From Providencia heimbachae ATCC 35613 (GTDB taxonomy: Bacteria; Pseudomonadota; Gammaproteobacteria; Enterobacterales; Enterobacteriaceae), in NCBI RefSeq assembly GCF_001655055.1, contig NZ_LXEW01000018.1, forward strand, positions 1-64,000: 64,000 nt of DNA, written 5' to 3'. Under the pieces are notes generated by a model, which was not told where the DNA came from, did no database searches, and saw only the letters and a program-made list of their open reading frames with translations. Positions 32,997-42,643 of this stretch are shown piece after piece. The position numbers were made by a program, and so were the translations under genes. Numbering within the stretch: position 1 is the stretch's first letter; every line of letters begins with the position of its first letter.

Positions 32997-33023
32997 AAGA
33001 AAGGCCGCCAATTGGCGGCCTTT
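32996..33023 (-). terminator. Terminator after tsf
   Basis: Perfect palindrome AAAGGCCGCC / GGCGGCCTTT around AATT (33000-33023), followed on the reverse strand by a T-rich CTTTAATA tail. Ends the rpsB-tsf operon. Confidence 0.85.
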
Positions 33024-33031
33024 AATGTTGA

Positions 33032-33889
33032 TTACTTGCTCATTGCAGCAACTTCAGCTGCAAAGTCTGCTTCAACTTTCTCAATACCTTCGCCAACTTC
33101 AAAACGAATGAAGCCAGTTACTGTAGCGCCTTTTTCTTTCAGCAGGTCACCAACAGATTTGCTTGGCTCCATAACGAAAGGCTGGCCAGTTAGAGAGATT
33201 TCGCCAGTGAATTTGTTCATGCGACCGATAACCATTTTTTCAGCGATTTCGCGTGGTTTACCTGATTGCATAGCAATGTCTAACTGAATTTGGTGCTCAT
33301 GAGCAACAACATCAGCTGGAACGTTTTCTGGGGTCAGATACTCTGGTTTGCTTGCAGCAATGTGCATAGCAATGTGCTTCAGCAGTTCTTCGTCTGCGCC
33401 TTCAGCGGCAACAAGAACACCGATACGAGCACCGTGCAGGTAGCTACCTACATTTGCGCCTTCCAGAATAGCGACACGACGGATATTGATGTTTTCGCCG
33501 ATTTTAGCAACTAAATTTGCGCGAGCTTCTTCAAATTTCGCTTTCAGTGCATCAATGTCAGCGTTTTTATCAGCAACAACAGAAGCTAATACTTCTTTAC
33601 CGAATGCTAAGAAGCCTGCGTCTTTAGCAACGAAGTCAGTTTCACAGTTCAGTTCAACTAGAACGCCGGTTTTGCCATCAGCCAATACTTCAGTAAGGAT
33701 AACACCTTCTGCAGCAACACGACCTGCTTTCTTAGCCGCTTTAGCTTGACCTGATTTACGCATGTTGTCGATTGCTAATTCGATATCGCCATTAGCTTCA
33801 ACAAGCGCTTTTTTACATTCCATCATACCTGCGCCAGTACGTTCGCGCAGTTCTTTTACCAATGCAGCGGTAACGGTAATTCCAGACAT
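33032..33889 (-). CDS. tsf: Elongation factor Ts
   Basis: Guanine nucleotide exchange factor for EF-Tu. N-terminal UBA-like domain with [19 protein letters not shown] (residues 10-28), core domains with [10 protein letters not shown], and the dimerisation coiled coil. The ATG at 33887-33889 has GAGGAAT upstream and gives 285 residues (E. coli 283). Second gene of the rpsB operon. Confidence 0.97.
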   Translation of the reverse strand: MSGITVTAALVKELRERTGAGMMECKKALVEANGDIELAIDNMRKSGQAKAAKKAGRVAAEGVILTEVLADGKTGVLVELNCETDFVAKDAGFLAFGKEVLASVVADKNADIDALKAKFEEARANLVAKIGENINIRRVAILEGANVGSYLHGARIGVLVAAEGADEELLKHIAMHIAASKPEYLTPENVPADVVAHEHQIQLDIAMQSGKPREIAEKMVIGRMNKFTGEISLTGQPFVMEPSKSVGDLLKEKGATVTGFIRFEVGEGIEKVEADFAAEVAAMSK

Positions 33890-33950
33890 GTGATTTATTC
33901 CTCGATATGCCTCATGGGAATCACCCACAAGGATAGTTCTGATTCACAGA

Positions 33951-33977
33951 TATAAAAGGGGCCCAACTAGGCCCCTT
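33951..33977 (-). terminator. Attenuator/terminator between rpsB and tsf
   Basis: Stem AAGGGGCC / GGCCCCTT (33956-33963 and 33970-33977) with a 6-base loop, followed by TTTTATA on the reverse strand. A hairpin at this place in the rpsB-tsf operon is expected to lower tsf relative to rpsB. Confidence 0.8.
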
Positions 33978-34022
33978 CTAACCATATATAGCAATACCTG
34001 GTTAATAAGGGCTTATGCCTTA

Positions 34023-34748
<726 letters not shown>

Positions 34749-34911
34749 TTAATACCTCTGTATTTAATTAGTTGGGGTTATGCCTCCACGAATCCCATAC
34801 TACCGACTCCAAAGCTGCGTCTAAACGCATAAGAGCACCCCGGTGCATGTGTCGATTCGTGTGTGTTATACACAATTGAGTTTAAGTTTACGCATATCCA
34901 TGCTAATCAGA
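34749..34911 (-). ncRNA. tff: rpsB 5' leader (t44/Tff RNA), S2 autoregulatory element
   Basis: The 163 bases upstream of rpsB closely match the E. coli rpsB leader, recorded there as the t44 (Tff) RNA. On the reverse strand GGGATTCGTGGAGGCATAA followed by CCCC forms the conserved hairpin region 30-50 bases before the start, and GGAGTCGG precedes it. Ribosomal protein S2 represses its own operon through this leader in E. coli; the same function is inferred. The 5' end is placed from the promoter at 34918-34945. Confidence 0.75.
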
Positions 34912-34917
34912 TTAACG

Positions 34918-34945
34918 TTATTACCCTAAATAGGGATAACGTCAA
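34918..34945 (-). promoter_or_regulatory. Candidate rpsB promoter
   Basis: Reverse-strand TTGACG (34945-34940) and TAATAA (34923-34918) with a 16-bp spacer would start transcription near 34911, giving a leader of about 160 bases as in E. coli. An imperfect palindrome (ACGTTAT..CCCTA/TAGGG..ATAACGT, 34915-34942) fills the spacer. Confidence 0.5.
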
Positions 34946-35393
34946 AACTGAAAAGAAATAATATGGATTGCCGGCGCGCTTTATACCATAAATCGGATCC
35001 AGAAGCCAACTTTTGTTATTTTTTCTGTCGATAAAAAATGGCATTAAAAGCAATTCGAAGCGCGGCTATCCAGCGGTGTGGTACATTTCTCAAGCACCTT
35101 AATTATAGATAATAAAATCCAGTAAAAAAAAACATTTTTGTAAAGACTGATCCCGCTACTTTTTGCATTTTGTGCTGTACAAAGCTCTAAATGAACAAGC
35201 CTTAGATGGCGTATCACATATTCTAAGGGTAACTTCAACTATCGAATTCTATCGACAGCTAGTTGGCAGAAAATGCGGTGGCTGTTACCATTAGCGCCAT
35301 TAATGGTGAATAAATGGCAACAACATCCCATTTTTCAAACCCTTTTATTAAAATGTCACATAGCACGATTGCTGACATAAATGGACTGAACTC
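34946..35393. other. Gene-free region between the rpsB promoter and map
   Basis: About 450 bp without a credible coding frame. It holds an AT-rich stretch, a small hairpin (ACCATTA / TAATGGT, 35287-35307), and presumably the map promoter, which I cannot place with confidence. No ERIC, tRNA or terminator was recognised. Confidence 0.5.
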
Positions 35394-36191
35394 ATGGCTA
35401 TTATTATCAAGACTGAAGAAGATATTCAGAAAATGCGTGTTGCTGGCCGCCTTGCAGCAGAAGTGTTAGAAATGATTGCTCCGCACGTTGTACCCGGAGT
35501 AAGTACTGGCGAATTAGATAGACTTTGCCATCAACATATTGTTGAAGCGCAGCAAGCTATCCCAGCTTGCCTTAATTACCATGGTTTCCCGAAATCTGTT
35601 TGTATTTCGGTGAATGATGTTATCTGCCATGGCATTCCAAGCGATGATAAAATTCTAAAAGACGGTGATGTGGTTAACATCGACGTTACTGTGATTAAAA
35701 ATGGCTTTCATGGGGATACTTCAACCATGTTTATTGTTGGGAAACCGACTATCCAAGGCGAGCGTCTTTGCCAAATCACACAAGAAAGCTTGTACTTAGC
35801 ATTACGCATGGTTAAACCAGGTATTCGCCTGCGGACATTGGGTAAAGCAATCCAAGAATTCGTTGAAAAGAATGATTTATCCGTTGTGCGTGAATATTGC
35901 GGTCACGGTATTGGTGAAGGCTTCCATGAAGAGCCACAAGTCTTGCATTATGATGCGGATGATAGTGGTGTTGTTCTACAAAAAGGGATGGCATTTACCA
36001 TTGAACCCATGGTAAATACGGGAGATTACCGCATTCGTACCATGAAAGATGGCTGGACAGTGAAAACCAAAGATAGAGGCTTATCAGCACAATATGAGCA
36101 TACGCTAGTTGTCACTGATAATGGCTGTGAAATCATGACACTGCGCAAAGAAGAAGAACCCTTTATTTCCGCTATCTTAGTGAACGAATAA
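35394..36191 (+). CDS. map: Methionine aminopeptidase type I
   Basis: Removes the N-terminal methionine from nascent proteins. Pita-bread fold with metal ligands in the expected places: Asp97 (NIDVTV), Asp108 (GFHGDTS), then GHGIGEGFHEEP and EPM, with catalytic His79 (CHGIPS). 265 residues (E. coli 264). Divergent from rpsB as in E. coli. No strong ribosome site before the ATG. Confidence 0.97.
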   Translation: MAIIIKTEEDIQKMRVAGRLAAEVLEMIAPHVVPGVSTGELDRLCHQHIVEAQQAIPACLNYHGFPKSVCISVNDVICHGIPSDDKILKDGDVVNIDVTVIKNGFHGDTSTMFIVGKPTIQGERLCQITQESLYLALRMVKPGIRLRTLGKAIQEFVEKNDLSVVREYCGHGIGEGFHEEPQVLHYDADDSGVVLQKGMAFTIEPMVNTGDYRIRTMKDGWTVKTKDRGLSAQYEHTLVVTDNGCEIMTLRKEEEPFISAILVNE

Positions 36192-36199
36192 GTTCTACC

Positions 36200-36226
36200 A
36201 AGATCCCTCTTTCAGGGGGATCTTTT
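36200..36226 (+). terminator. Terminator between map and glnD
   Basis: 8-bp stem AAGATCCC (36200-36207) / GGGATCTT (36217-36224) followed by TT and CC. The T tract is short, so read-through into glnD is possible. Confidence 0.6.
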
Positions 36227-36296
36227 CCTGTTCATCTTTCTTTAAAAGCCGTAAGCTGATACCCGTTTCTATACCGCTTATTAATACGGAAAGATA

Positions 36297-38936
36297 ATGA
36301 TGACAGCACCCTCCTCAACGTTTTTGATGCCTCACTTATTTGAATCCTCTGACCTTGAGTTATCGAAGCTCCGTCTGCATGTTGATGCCTTCGACCATTG
36401 GCTTGAAAATGCCTTTAATCAAGACCAACCGGTAGTAGAGCTCGTCCATGCCCGCAGTGATTATCTGGATTCTCTCTTAACGAGATTGTGGCAGGAATAT
36501 CAATTTGATAAATACCCCAATATTTCGTTAATCGCGGTTGGTGGTTATGGTCGACACGAGCTGCATCCCCTTTCCGATATTGATATTTTAGTGCTCAGTA
36601 AAGCGCCACTCCCTGAAAATGTTGCCGCAAAAATAGGTCAATTTATTACCCTACTTTGGGATTTACGTTTTGATATTGGTCACAGTGTTCGCTCATTAAA
36701 GGAATGCATTGAAGCTGGTAATGCCGATTTAACAACCGCCACTAACTTAATTGAATCACGGCTAATTTGTGGCGATATTGCGCTATTTTTGCAACTACAA
36801 AAAACGATTTTTAGTGATGAATTTTGGCCTTCAGCGACCTTTTTTGCTGCGAAAATTGAAGAGCAACAAGAACGTCATCAACGCTACCACAGTACTAGCT
36901 ATAACTTAGAACCTGACATTAAAAGTAGCCCTGGAGGCTTGCGAGATATCCACACATTATTGTGGTTAGGGCGACGCCATTTTGGCGCAACCACCGTTGA
37001 TGAAATGGTTGGTTTTGGTTTTTTAACCGAAGAAGAACGCCAAGAGCTTAAAGAATGTTTAACCTTTTTATGGAAAATTCGCTTTGCGCTTCACTTAGTG
37101 GTCAAACGTTATGATAACCGACTGTTATTCGATCGCCAATTTAGTGTTGCACGGTTACTTGGCTATGAAGGGGAAAAAAATCAGCCCGTCGAACGGATGA
37201 TGAAAGATTTCTATCGTGTCACTCGACGCGTGAGAGAACTTAATCAAATGTTATTACAGCTGTTTGATGAGGCTATTTTAGCCCTTAATCCCGATGAAAA
37301 GCCCCGTCCTATTGATGAGCAATTCCAGTTACGGGGATCATTAATTGATGTCATTGATGACGCTCAATTTACCAATGAGCCTGCCAGTATTTTAAAAATG
37401 TTTTACCAAATGGCTCGCTACCCGAATATCACCGGGATCTATTCAACCACGCTGCGGCAGCTGCGCTTCGCACGAAGAAATCTACAGCAACCCTTATGTG
37501 AGCTTCCCGAAGCAAGAAAGTTATTCTTAAAAATACTCCGGCACCCACGCGCTATTAAGGGCGCATTTGTTCCCATGCATTTGCACAGTGTATTAAGCGC
37601 TTATACCCCTTTATGGAGTAATATTGTCGGCCAAATGCAGTTTGACCTTTTTCACGCTTACACCGTTGATGAACATACCATTCGGGTACTGCAAAAAATT
37701 GATAGTTTTACATTAGAAGAAAATCGGCGAGATCACCCGCTATGTGTCAGTGTTTATCCTAAACTATTACAGCCTGAGATTTTACGTTTAGCCGCAATGT
37801 TCCATGATATTGCAAAAGGACGCTCAGGGGATCATTCCGATCTCGGCGCTGAATTTGTTTACGATTTTGCTATACAGCACGATTTTTCAATCAAAGAGGC
37901 TGAACTTGCTGGTTGGCTAGTAAAAAAACATCTATTAATGTCCGTGACAGCACAACGACGAGATATCCAAGATCCTGACATCATCAAACAATTTGCGGGG
38001 GAAGTTAAAACCGTTTCACGCCTTAATTATTTAATGTGCTTAACGGTAGCCGATATCTGCGCAACAAATAGCACACTATGGAATAGCTGGAAACAAAGCT
38101 TGATTAGAGAGCTTTTTTTATCCACTGAACATCAGTTAAATCAAGGAATGCAAAGCACGCCAGACTTGCGTGAACGTATTCGCCATCATCGTCACCAAGC
38201 CTTATCACTACTACGCCAATCATCAATTGATGAACAAAAACTTAATGCGCTATGGGCACGCTGCCATGCAGATTATTTTTTGCGTCACACGCCATCACAG
38301 TTGGCATGGCACGCCAGTAATTTGCTAAAACACGATTTAGAGTGTCCTCTTGTGTTGATTAGCACCCAATCAAAGCATGGGGGAACCGAAATATTTATTT
38401 GGTGCCCTGATAAACCTCACTTATTTGCTGCGGTTGCCAGTGAGCTCGATAGACGCAACCTAAGTATTCATAGTGCACAAATCTTCACCAATAAAGATAA
38501 TATGGCGATGGATACCTTTGTCGTATTGGAACCTAATGGCGCCGCATTATCGAAAGATCGATACGACCAAATTCGTAAAACATTACTACTGGCGATCCAA
38601 CAACCCGCCATTACATTGCCTAAACCCCGGACTATTCCTGCGAAATTGCGCCACTTTACCGTACCAACAAAAATTAATTTTCTACACTCAACTAACGAGC
38701 GTCGAACGTATATGGAGCTTTTCGCACTCGATCAGCCTGGATTATTGGCTAAAATTGGGCACATTTTTGCGCAAATGGAAATTTCACTACATGGCGCTCG
38801 TATCACTACCATCGGTGAAAAAGTGGAGGATTTCTTTGTGTTAGCGGATAAAGACCACAAAGCGCTAGGTAAAAATATGCAACAAGAGTTATCAGAAAGG
38901 TTGACAGAGACCCTTAAATCGAAGGATAAAATATAA
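36297..38936 (+). CDS. glnD: PII uridylyltransferase / uridylyl-removing enzyme
   Basis: Glutamine sensor that uridylylates and deuridylylates the PII proteins GlnB and GlnK, setting glutamine synthetase and NtrBC activity. Nucleotidyltransferase motif [15 protein letters not shown] at residues 82-96; HD phosphohydrolase motif FHDIAKG at about 502-508; two C-terminal ACT domains (near 700-780 and 805-879, the latter starting [13 protein letters not shown]). 879 residues (E. coli 890). GGAAAG precedes two consecutive ATG codons at 36297 and 36300. Confidence 0.97.
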   Translation: MMTAPSSTFLMPHLFESSDLELSKLRLHVDAFDHWLENAFNQDQPVVELVHARSDYLDSLLTRLWQEYQFDKYPNISLIAVGGYGRHELHPLSDIDILVLSKAPLPENVAAKIGQFITLLWDLRFDIGHSVRSLKECIEAGNADLTTATNLIESRLICGDIALFLQLQKTIFSDEFWPSATFFAAKIEEQQERHQRYHSTSYNLEPDIKSSPGGLRDIHTLLWLGRRHFGATTVDEMVGFGFLTEEERQELKECLTFLWKIRFALHLVVKRYDNRLLFDRQFSVARLLGYEGEKNQPVERMMKDFYRVTRRVRELNQMLLQLFDEAILALNPDEKPRPIDEQFQLRGSLIDVIDDAQFTNEPASILKMFYQMARYPNITGIYSTTLRQLRFARRNLQQPLCELPEARKLFLKILRHPRAIKGAFVPMHLHSVLSAYTPLWSNIVGQMQFDLFHAYTVDEHTIRVLQKIDSFTLEENRRDHPLCVSVYPKLLQPEILRLAAMFHDIAKGRSGDHSDLGAEFVYDFAIQHDFSIKEAELAGWLVKKHLLMSVTAQRRDIQDPDIIKQFAGEVKTVSRLNYLMCLTVADICATNSTLWNSWKQSLIRELFLSTEHQLNQGMQSTPDLRERIRHHRHQALSLLRQSSIDEQKLNALWARCHADYFLRHTPSQLAWHASNLLKHDLECPLVLISTQSKHGGTEIFIWCPDKPHLFAAVASELDRRNLSIHSAQIFTNKDNMAMDTFVVLEPNGAALSKDRYDQIRKTLLLAIQQPAITLPKPRTIPAKLRHFTVPTKINFLHSTNERRTYMELFALDQPGLLAKIGHIFAQMEISLHGARITTIGEKVEDFFVLADKDHKALGKNMQQELSERLTETLKSKDKI

Positions 38937-39000
38937 CGTTCATCACATTTTTATGATGAGCCATCACATCTTTAAAGTCATTCAAGGGGAATTATTATCA

Positions 39001-39828
39001 ATGCAGCATTTACAAGCGATCATTGAACACGCATTTGAAGAAAGAGCAACCATTACGCCAAACACGGTTTCAGCACCGCTCAAACAAGCCGTTATGGACA
39101 CAATTGCATTACTCGATAGCGGTAAGCTACGTGTTGCAGAAAAAATTGCAGGGGTTTGGGTTACACATCAATGGCTAAAAAAAGCGGTTCTACTGTCATT
39201 TAGAATTCATGATAACCAAGTTATTGATGGCGCTGAAAGCCGCTATTTTGACAAAGTACCTATGAAATTTTCTGACTATGACCAAGCGCGTTTTGAGAAA
39301 GAGGGCTTCCGTGTTGTTCCACCCGCAGCAGTACGTCAAGGTGCTTATATCGCCAAAAACTGCGTTTTGATGCCATCGTACGTTAATATCGGCGCCTATG
39401 TTGATGAAGGCTCGATGGTTGATACATGGGCAACAGTCGGTTCATGTGCACAAATCGGTAAGAACGTGCATTTATCTGGTGGTGTTGGCATTGGTGGTGT
39501 TCTCGAACCATTACAAGCAAACCCTACCATTATCGAAGATAATTGTTTTATCGGCGCGCGATCAGAAGTGGTTGAAGGGGTTATCGTTGAAGAGGGTTCC
39601 GTGATTTCAATGGGCGTTTATCTTGGTCAAAGCACTAAAATTTATGACCGAGAAACCGGTGAAATATTTTATGGTCGCGTCCCTGCAGGCTCTGTTGTTG
39701 TTTCAGGTAATCTTCCATCAAAAGATGGTAGCTATAGCCTTTACTGCGCGGTTATCGTCAAAAAAGTTGACGAAAAAACCCGAGGTAAAGTGGGTATCAA
39801 TGAATTATTAAGAAGTATTGATGAGTAA
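39001..39828 (+). CDS. dapD: 2,3,4,5-tetrahydropyridine-2,6-dicarboxylate N-succinyltransferase
   Basis: Succinylates tetrahydrodipicolinate in the lysine and meso-diaminopimelate pathway. N-terminal helical domain, then a hexapeptide beta-helix ([27 protein letters not shown]) and C-terminal region ending [16 protein letters not shown] at 39001 with AAGGGGA upstream gives 275 residues (E. coli 274); upstream in-frame ATGs from 38953 are not conserved. Follows glnD by 64 bp, which includes a small TCATCA/TGATGA hairpin. Confidence 0.97.
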   Translation: MQHLQAIIEHAFEERATITPNTVSAPLKQAVMDTIALLDSGKLRVAEKIAGVWVTHQWLKKAVLLSFRIHDNQVIDGAESRYFDKVPMKFSDYDQARFEKEGFRVVPPAAVRQGAYIAKNCVLMPSYVNIGAYVDEGSMVDTWATVGSCAQIGKNVHLSGGVGIGGVLEPLQANPTIIEDNCFIGARSEVVEGVIVEEGSVISMGVYLGQSTKIYDRETGEIFYGRVPAGSVVVSGNLPSKDGSYSLYCAVIVKKVDEKTRGKVGINELLRSIDE

Positions 39829-39862
39829 TTTATTTTAATAACGTCATCAAAACTCCGCACTT

Positions 39863-39997
39863 TATAACCTAAATACTTAGGTTCAATCAGGTGCTAAGCG
39901 AAGCTATCCCGATGAGCATACAAAAAGTATGCAACTCGGGTGGCCAAGTGACCCAGCTACTCATCATTGCCGCTTCAAAACGCAAAGTGTGATAATA
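39863..39997 (+). repeat. Diverged full-length ERIC element downstream of dapD
   Basis: About 135 bp. The core AAGCGAAGCTATCCCGATGA (39896-39915) with hairpin CCCGATGAGCATAC / GTATGCAACTCGGG (39908-39921 and 39927-39940) aligns with the ERIC copies at 43602-43856. The left end TATAACCTAAATACTTAGG follows the ERIC end TATACTCTAAATAATTCGAG. The right end near GATAATA is weak. The remainder of this 437-bp gene-free gap holds an AT-rich region and the yaeH promoter area. Confidence 0.7.
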
Positions 39998-40123
39998 CAC
40001 ACAGCAAACCATTATTTTCTGATCAAGAGAAATTGGTCAAATTTCAAAAAATCGCGCATAATATCACCGTGGCTTTTGCTGATTAACTTCAACAAAACTG
40101 GATTATTTTATTTTTCGCAACAA

Positions 40124-40172
40124 AAATATGGCCAATTCAAATGTTTGGCATTGAATTAGCGTGGTCATATTG
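40124..40172. other. Imperfect inverted repeat upstream of yaeH
   Basis: Left arm ATATGGCCAATTCAA (about 40126-40140) and right arm TTGAATTAGCGTGGTCATAT (about 40151-40170) pair apart from a few inserted bases. It lies about 95 bp before yaeH. Either an operator-like site or a transcribed hairpin; function unknown. Confidence 0.4.
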
Positions 40173-40265
40173 CTAAAGCGCTAAAAATAGAATGGTATTG
40201 TTACGGCAAGTTCACATCATCACTCTTGTTCATCGACTCTGTCTTTTACAGTTAAGTGAGTTTAC

Positions 40266-40652
40266 ATGTACGATAATTTGAAAAGTTTAGGCATCAGTAA
40301 TCCTCAGGATATCGACCGCTATACCTTACGCCAAGAAGCAAATAACGATATTTTGAAGATTTATTTTCGCAAAGACAAAGGCGAATTTTTTGCAAAAAGC
40401 GTGAAATTTAAATATCCACGTCAACGCAAAACAATTGCAGCTGCAGATGGCAGTAATAATTTCAAAGAAATCAATGAAATAAATACAAACCTTCGTTATG
40501 CCATCGAGGAACTTGACCAAATTTGTCAAACAGATAAATCAGATATTGATTTGAAACACAAAATTCTTGATGACTTACGCCACCTAGAACATGTTGTGTC
40601 GAACAAAATCGCTGAAATTGAAGCTGACCTTGAAAAACTAACACGTAAATAG
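40266..40652 (+). CDS. yaeH: UPF0325 family protein YaeH
   Basis: Conserved enterobacterial protein of unknown function. 128 residues, the same as E. coli, with [19 protein letters not shown] at the start (19 residues), [13 protein letters not shown] in the middle and a helical charged end [11 protein letters not shown]. No catalytic motif. Next to dapD as in E. coli. It marks the right edge of the block that is collinear with the E. coli 4-min region. Confidence 0.93.
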   Translation: MYDNLKSLGISNPQDIDRYTLRQEANNDILKIYFRKDKGEFFAKSVKFKYPRQRKTIAAADGSNNFKEINEINTNLRYAIEELDQICQTDKSDIDLKHKILDDLRHLEHVVSNKIAEIEADLEKLTRK

Positions 40653-40668
40653 TTCAAGAATTTGTTTA

Positions 40669-40747
40669 TGTACTCAAAATAGTTCGAGTTGCAGGTCAGT
40701 AAAAAGCAAAGACAGCCAATAACCCTGCAACTTGAAATATGAGAATA
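40669..40747 (+). repeat. Short ERIC-type repeat between yaeH and yqcA
   Basis: A 79-bp foldback element: TACTCAAAATAGTTCGAGTT near the left (from 40671) and TGCAACTTGAAATATGAGAA at the right. The arms GTTGCAGG / CCTGCAAC pair. The ERIC core is absent. It lies at the junction of two chromosome blocks that are far apart in E. coli. Confidence 0.8.
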
Positions 40748-40825
40748 TGGTCGCCAATGACTTACTGTTCCGTAAAATTAGCTTTCATCTGGTTTTTAAA
40801 GCATTCTATTTCGCGGTGCAGATAT

Positions 40826-41278
40826 TTACAGCAGAGCACTCCACGACTCAATCCATGATTTAGCAAATTCTTCAGGTGCATCCACCTCTATCCCATCAAT
40901 AAACAAGATATCGCCAATACGGATAGCGGATTGCTCAGTTAGTAATTCATCAAAGCGTTTCCCTGCGCCACAAAAGCTCTCATAACTACTATCACCTAAA
41001 GCGATCAAGCCGTAGCGTAAATCAGGCTGATAACCAACAACATCTTGAATCTCATAAAACAATGACGCGATGGTATCGGGGAAATCACCTTGACCGGTGG
41101 AGGATGTAACGATCAATGCAACGCATTCTCCTGAATTGTAATTTTGCCAATCCGATAACGTCGGCTCATCAAAAACAACAACTTCGTGACCTTGTTGTTC
41201 TAATATATCCTGAGCTGTTTCCGCTACCGCTAATGAATTACCATAGACAGTTCCAACAAAAATCCCGACTTTAGACAT
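40826..41278 (-). CDS. yqcA: Flavodoxin YqcA (MioC-like)
   Basis: Short-chain flavodoxin binding FMN. N-terminal phosphate loop VGTVYGNS (residues 8-15), FMN-loop motifs TSSTGQGDFPD and ALGDSSYESFCGAG. ATG at 41276-41278 with GAGAGG upstream gives 150 residues (E. coli 149). Downstream of truC and yqcC as in E. coli. YqcA and MioC are close relatives; the truC neighbourhood favours YqcA. Confidence 0.92.
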   Translation of the reverse strand: MSKVGIFVGTVYGNSLAVAETAQDILEQQGHEVVVFDEPTLSDWQNYNSGECVALIVTSSTGQGDFPDTIASLFYEIQDVVGYQPDLRYGLIALGDSSYESFCGAGKRFDELLTEQSAIRIGDILFIDGIEVDAPEEFAKSWIESWSALL

Positions 41279-41302
41279 AATCCTCTCCACGTGACTTCAA
41301 AT

Positions 41303-42061
41303 TTAAGTAGGTTGTTTAATGACGTTAACACCTAACTCAGTAGCCAAATCTAACCATTCAAACTGTTCAATAAGTGATAGCCATTGTGCATCCCAAGAAG
41401 CAACAAGGGATATTTTCTCTTTTGTTATTGGGTGACTTAAAATTAACTCGCTCGCATGAAGCATTAATCGAGACACGGCAAAATGTTCGGTAACACCCCT
41501 ATTTTGGCGCAAATCCCCATGCTTACTATCCCCAATAATGGGATGTCGAATATGAGACATATGACGCCTTAACTGGTGCTTTCGACCTGTTTCGGGTTTT
41601 AGCTCAAGGAGACTAAAACGAGCGGTTTCATAACGCCCGATTGCCACCGGACATTCAACAACCGCAATTGGCTCACAATGCGTTACGCACTCTTGTAATA
41701 CGGGTTCTCTTGTCGCGCGTTTATCTGCAATTTTATCCAGCTCTTCAAGTAATGGATAATCAATTGTTTGTGCTTCAGTTACATAACCTCGCACTATCGC
41801 ATGATATTTTTTTTCAATATGATGATGCTCAAATTGTTCGGAAAGTAATCTAGCAACTTCACTCGAAAGGGCAAAAAGGAGAACACCTGACGTTGGTCTA
41901 TCCAAACGATGAACGGGGAACACATACTGACCAATTTGGTCGCGTAAGGTTTGCATCACAAATACCGTTTCTTTACTATCTAACCAACTACGATGCACTA
42001 ACATTCCCGCGGGCTTATTAATCGCAATTATATGCTCATCATGATAAATAATTTCTAGCAT
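41303..42061 (-). CDS. truC: tRNA pseudouridine(65) synthase
   Basis: RluA-family pseudouridine synthase acting on U65 of tRNA-Ile1 and tRNA-Asp. Catalytic motif HRLDRPTSG with Asp54. The family ends ELKPETGRKHQLRRHMSH and HPIIGD are present. 252 residues (E. coli 260). Starts 3 bp after yqcC stops. Confidence 0.95.
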   Translation of the reverse strand: MLEIIYHDEHIIAINKPAGMLVHRSWLDSKETVFVMQTLRDQIGQYVFPVHRLDRPTSGVLLFALSSEVARLLSEQFEHHHIEKKYHAIVRGYVTEAQTIDYPLLEELDKIADKRATREPVLQECVTHCEPIAVVECPVAIGRYETARFSLLELKPETGRKHQLRRHMSHIRHPIIGDSKHGDLRQNRGVTEHFAVSRLMLHASELILSHPITKEKISLVASWDAQWLSLIEQFEWLDLATELGVNVIKQPT

Positions 42062-42064
42062 TAA

Positions 42065-42403
42065 TTAATTACCTATTGCCGTGAACTGAAAAAAACCATC
42101 AAGTTCACGTAAATGATCAAGTAAAACAATATAACGCCCTTCATCATCCTGCTTATAAACCTCATCAAAATAAGGTGCGATGACAAAATTACTCGGCAAT
42201 GTTGCCCCTTGATCCATTAATGCATATAGACGAGGGATTAAAACCCACTGTAGCCATTCCAGTGCTTCCATAGTATCAATTGAAAAGGGTTCCACACTCT
42301 CAAAAGCTTCAGAACCCGGTGGTTGCGTCTGCCAAAGTGATTGCGCTTTCATTTCATCTTCTATATGACGAAGTTTTTCACTGATGCATTGTTCAATATT
42401 CAT
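42065..42403 (-). CDS. yqcC: YqcC family protein (DUF446)
   Basis: Small helical protein of unknown function conserved upstream of truC in enterobacteria. 112 residues (E. coli 109). Features PPGSEAFESVEPFSIDTMEALEW (partly quoted motif: FxxxEPFxxDTMxxxEWLQW) and PSNFVIAPYFDEVY typical of DUF446. Probably co-transcribed with truC and yqcA. The 240-bp gap upstream, to the VirK-like gene, shows no RNA or repeat I can name. Confidence 0.92.
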   Translation of the reverse strand: MNIEQCISEKLRHIEDEMKAQSLWQTQPPGSEAFESVEPFSIDTMEALEWLQWVLIPRLYALMDQGATLPSNFVIAPYFDEVYKQDDEGRYIVLLDHLRELDGFFQFTAIGN

Positions 42404-42643
42404 TCTAAAACCTATTTAATGGTGATAACCCAAAATATACTGTATTTTTTTCACTAATTCTGTCGGAAATATGGGGATTGATCCAATAAAATGCAAGCTA
42501 GCTCAATTATGTCTATTTAGAGGCCCGTTTCTTGATAATTAAACTATTAATGAATTAATTGGTGTTTGTTTATCATTCATTGCAGTAATCGCATTTATTA
42601 TCAAATGTTTTTAAATTGATGTATGTGAATTACTTAACGAAGA

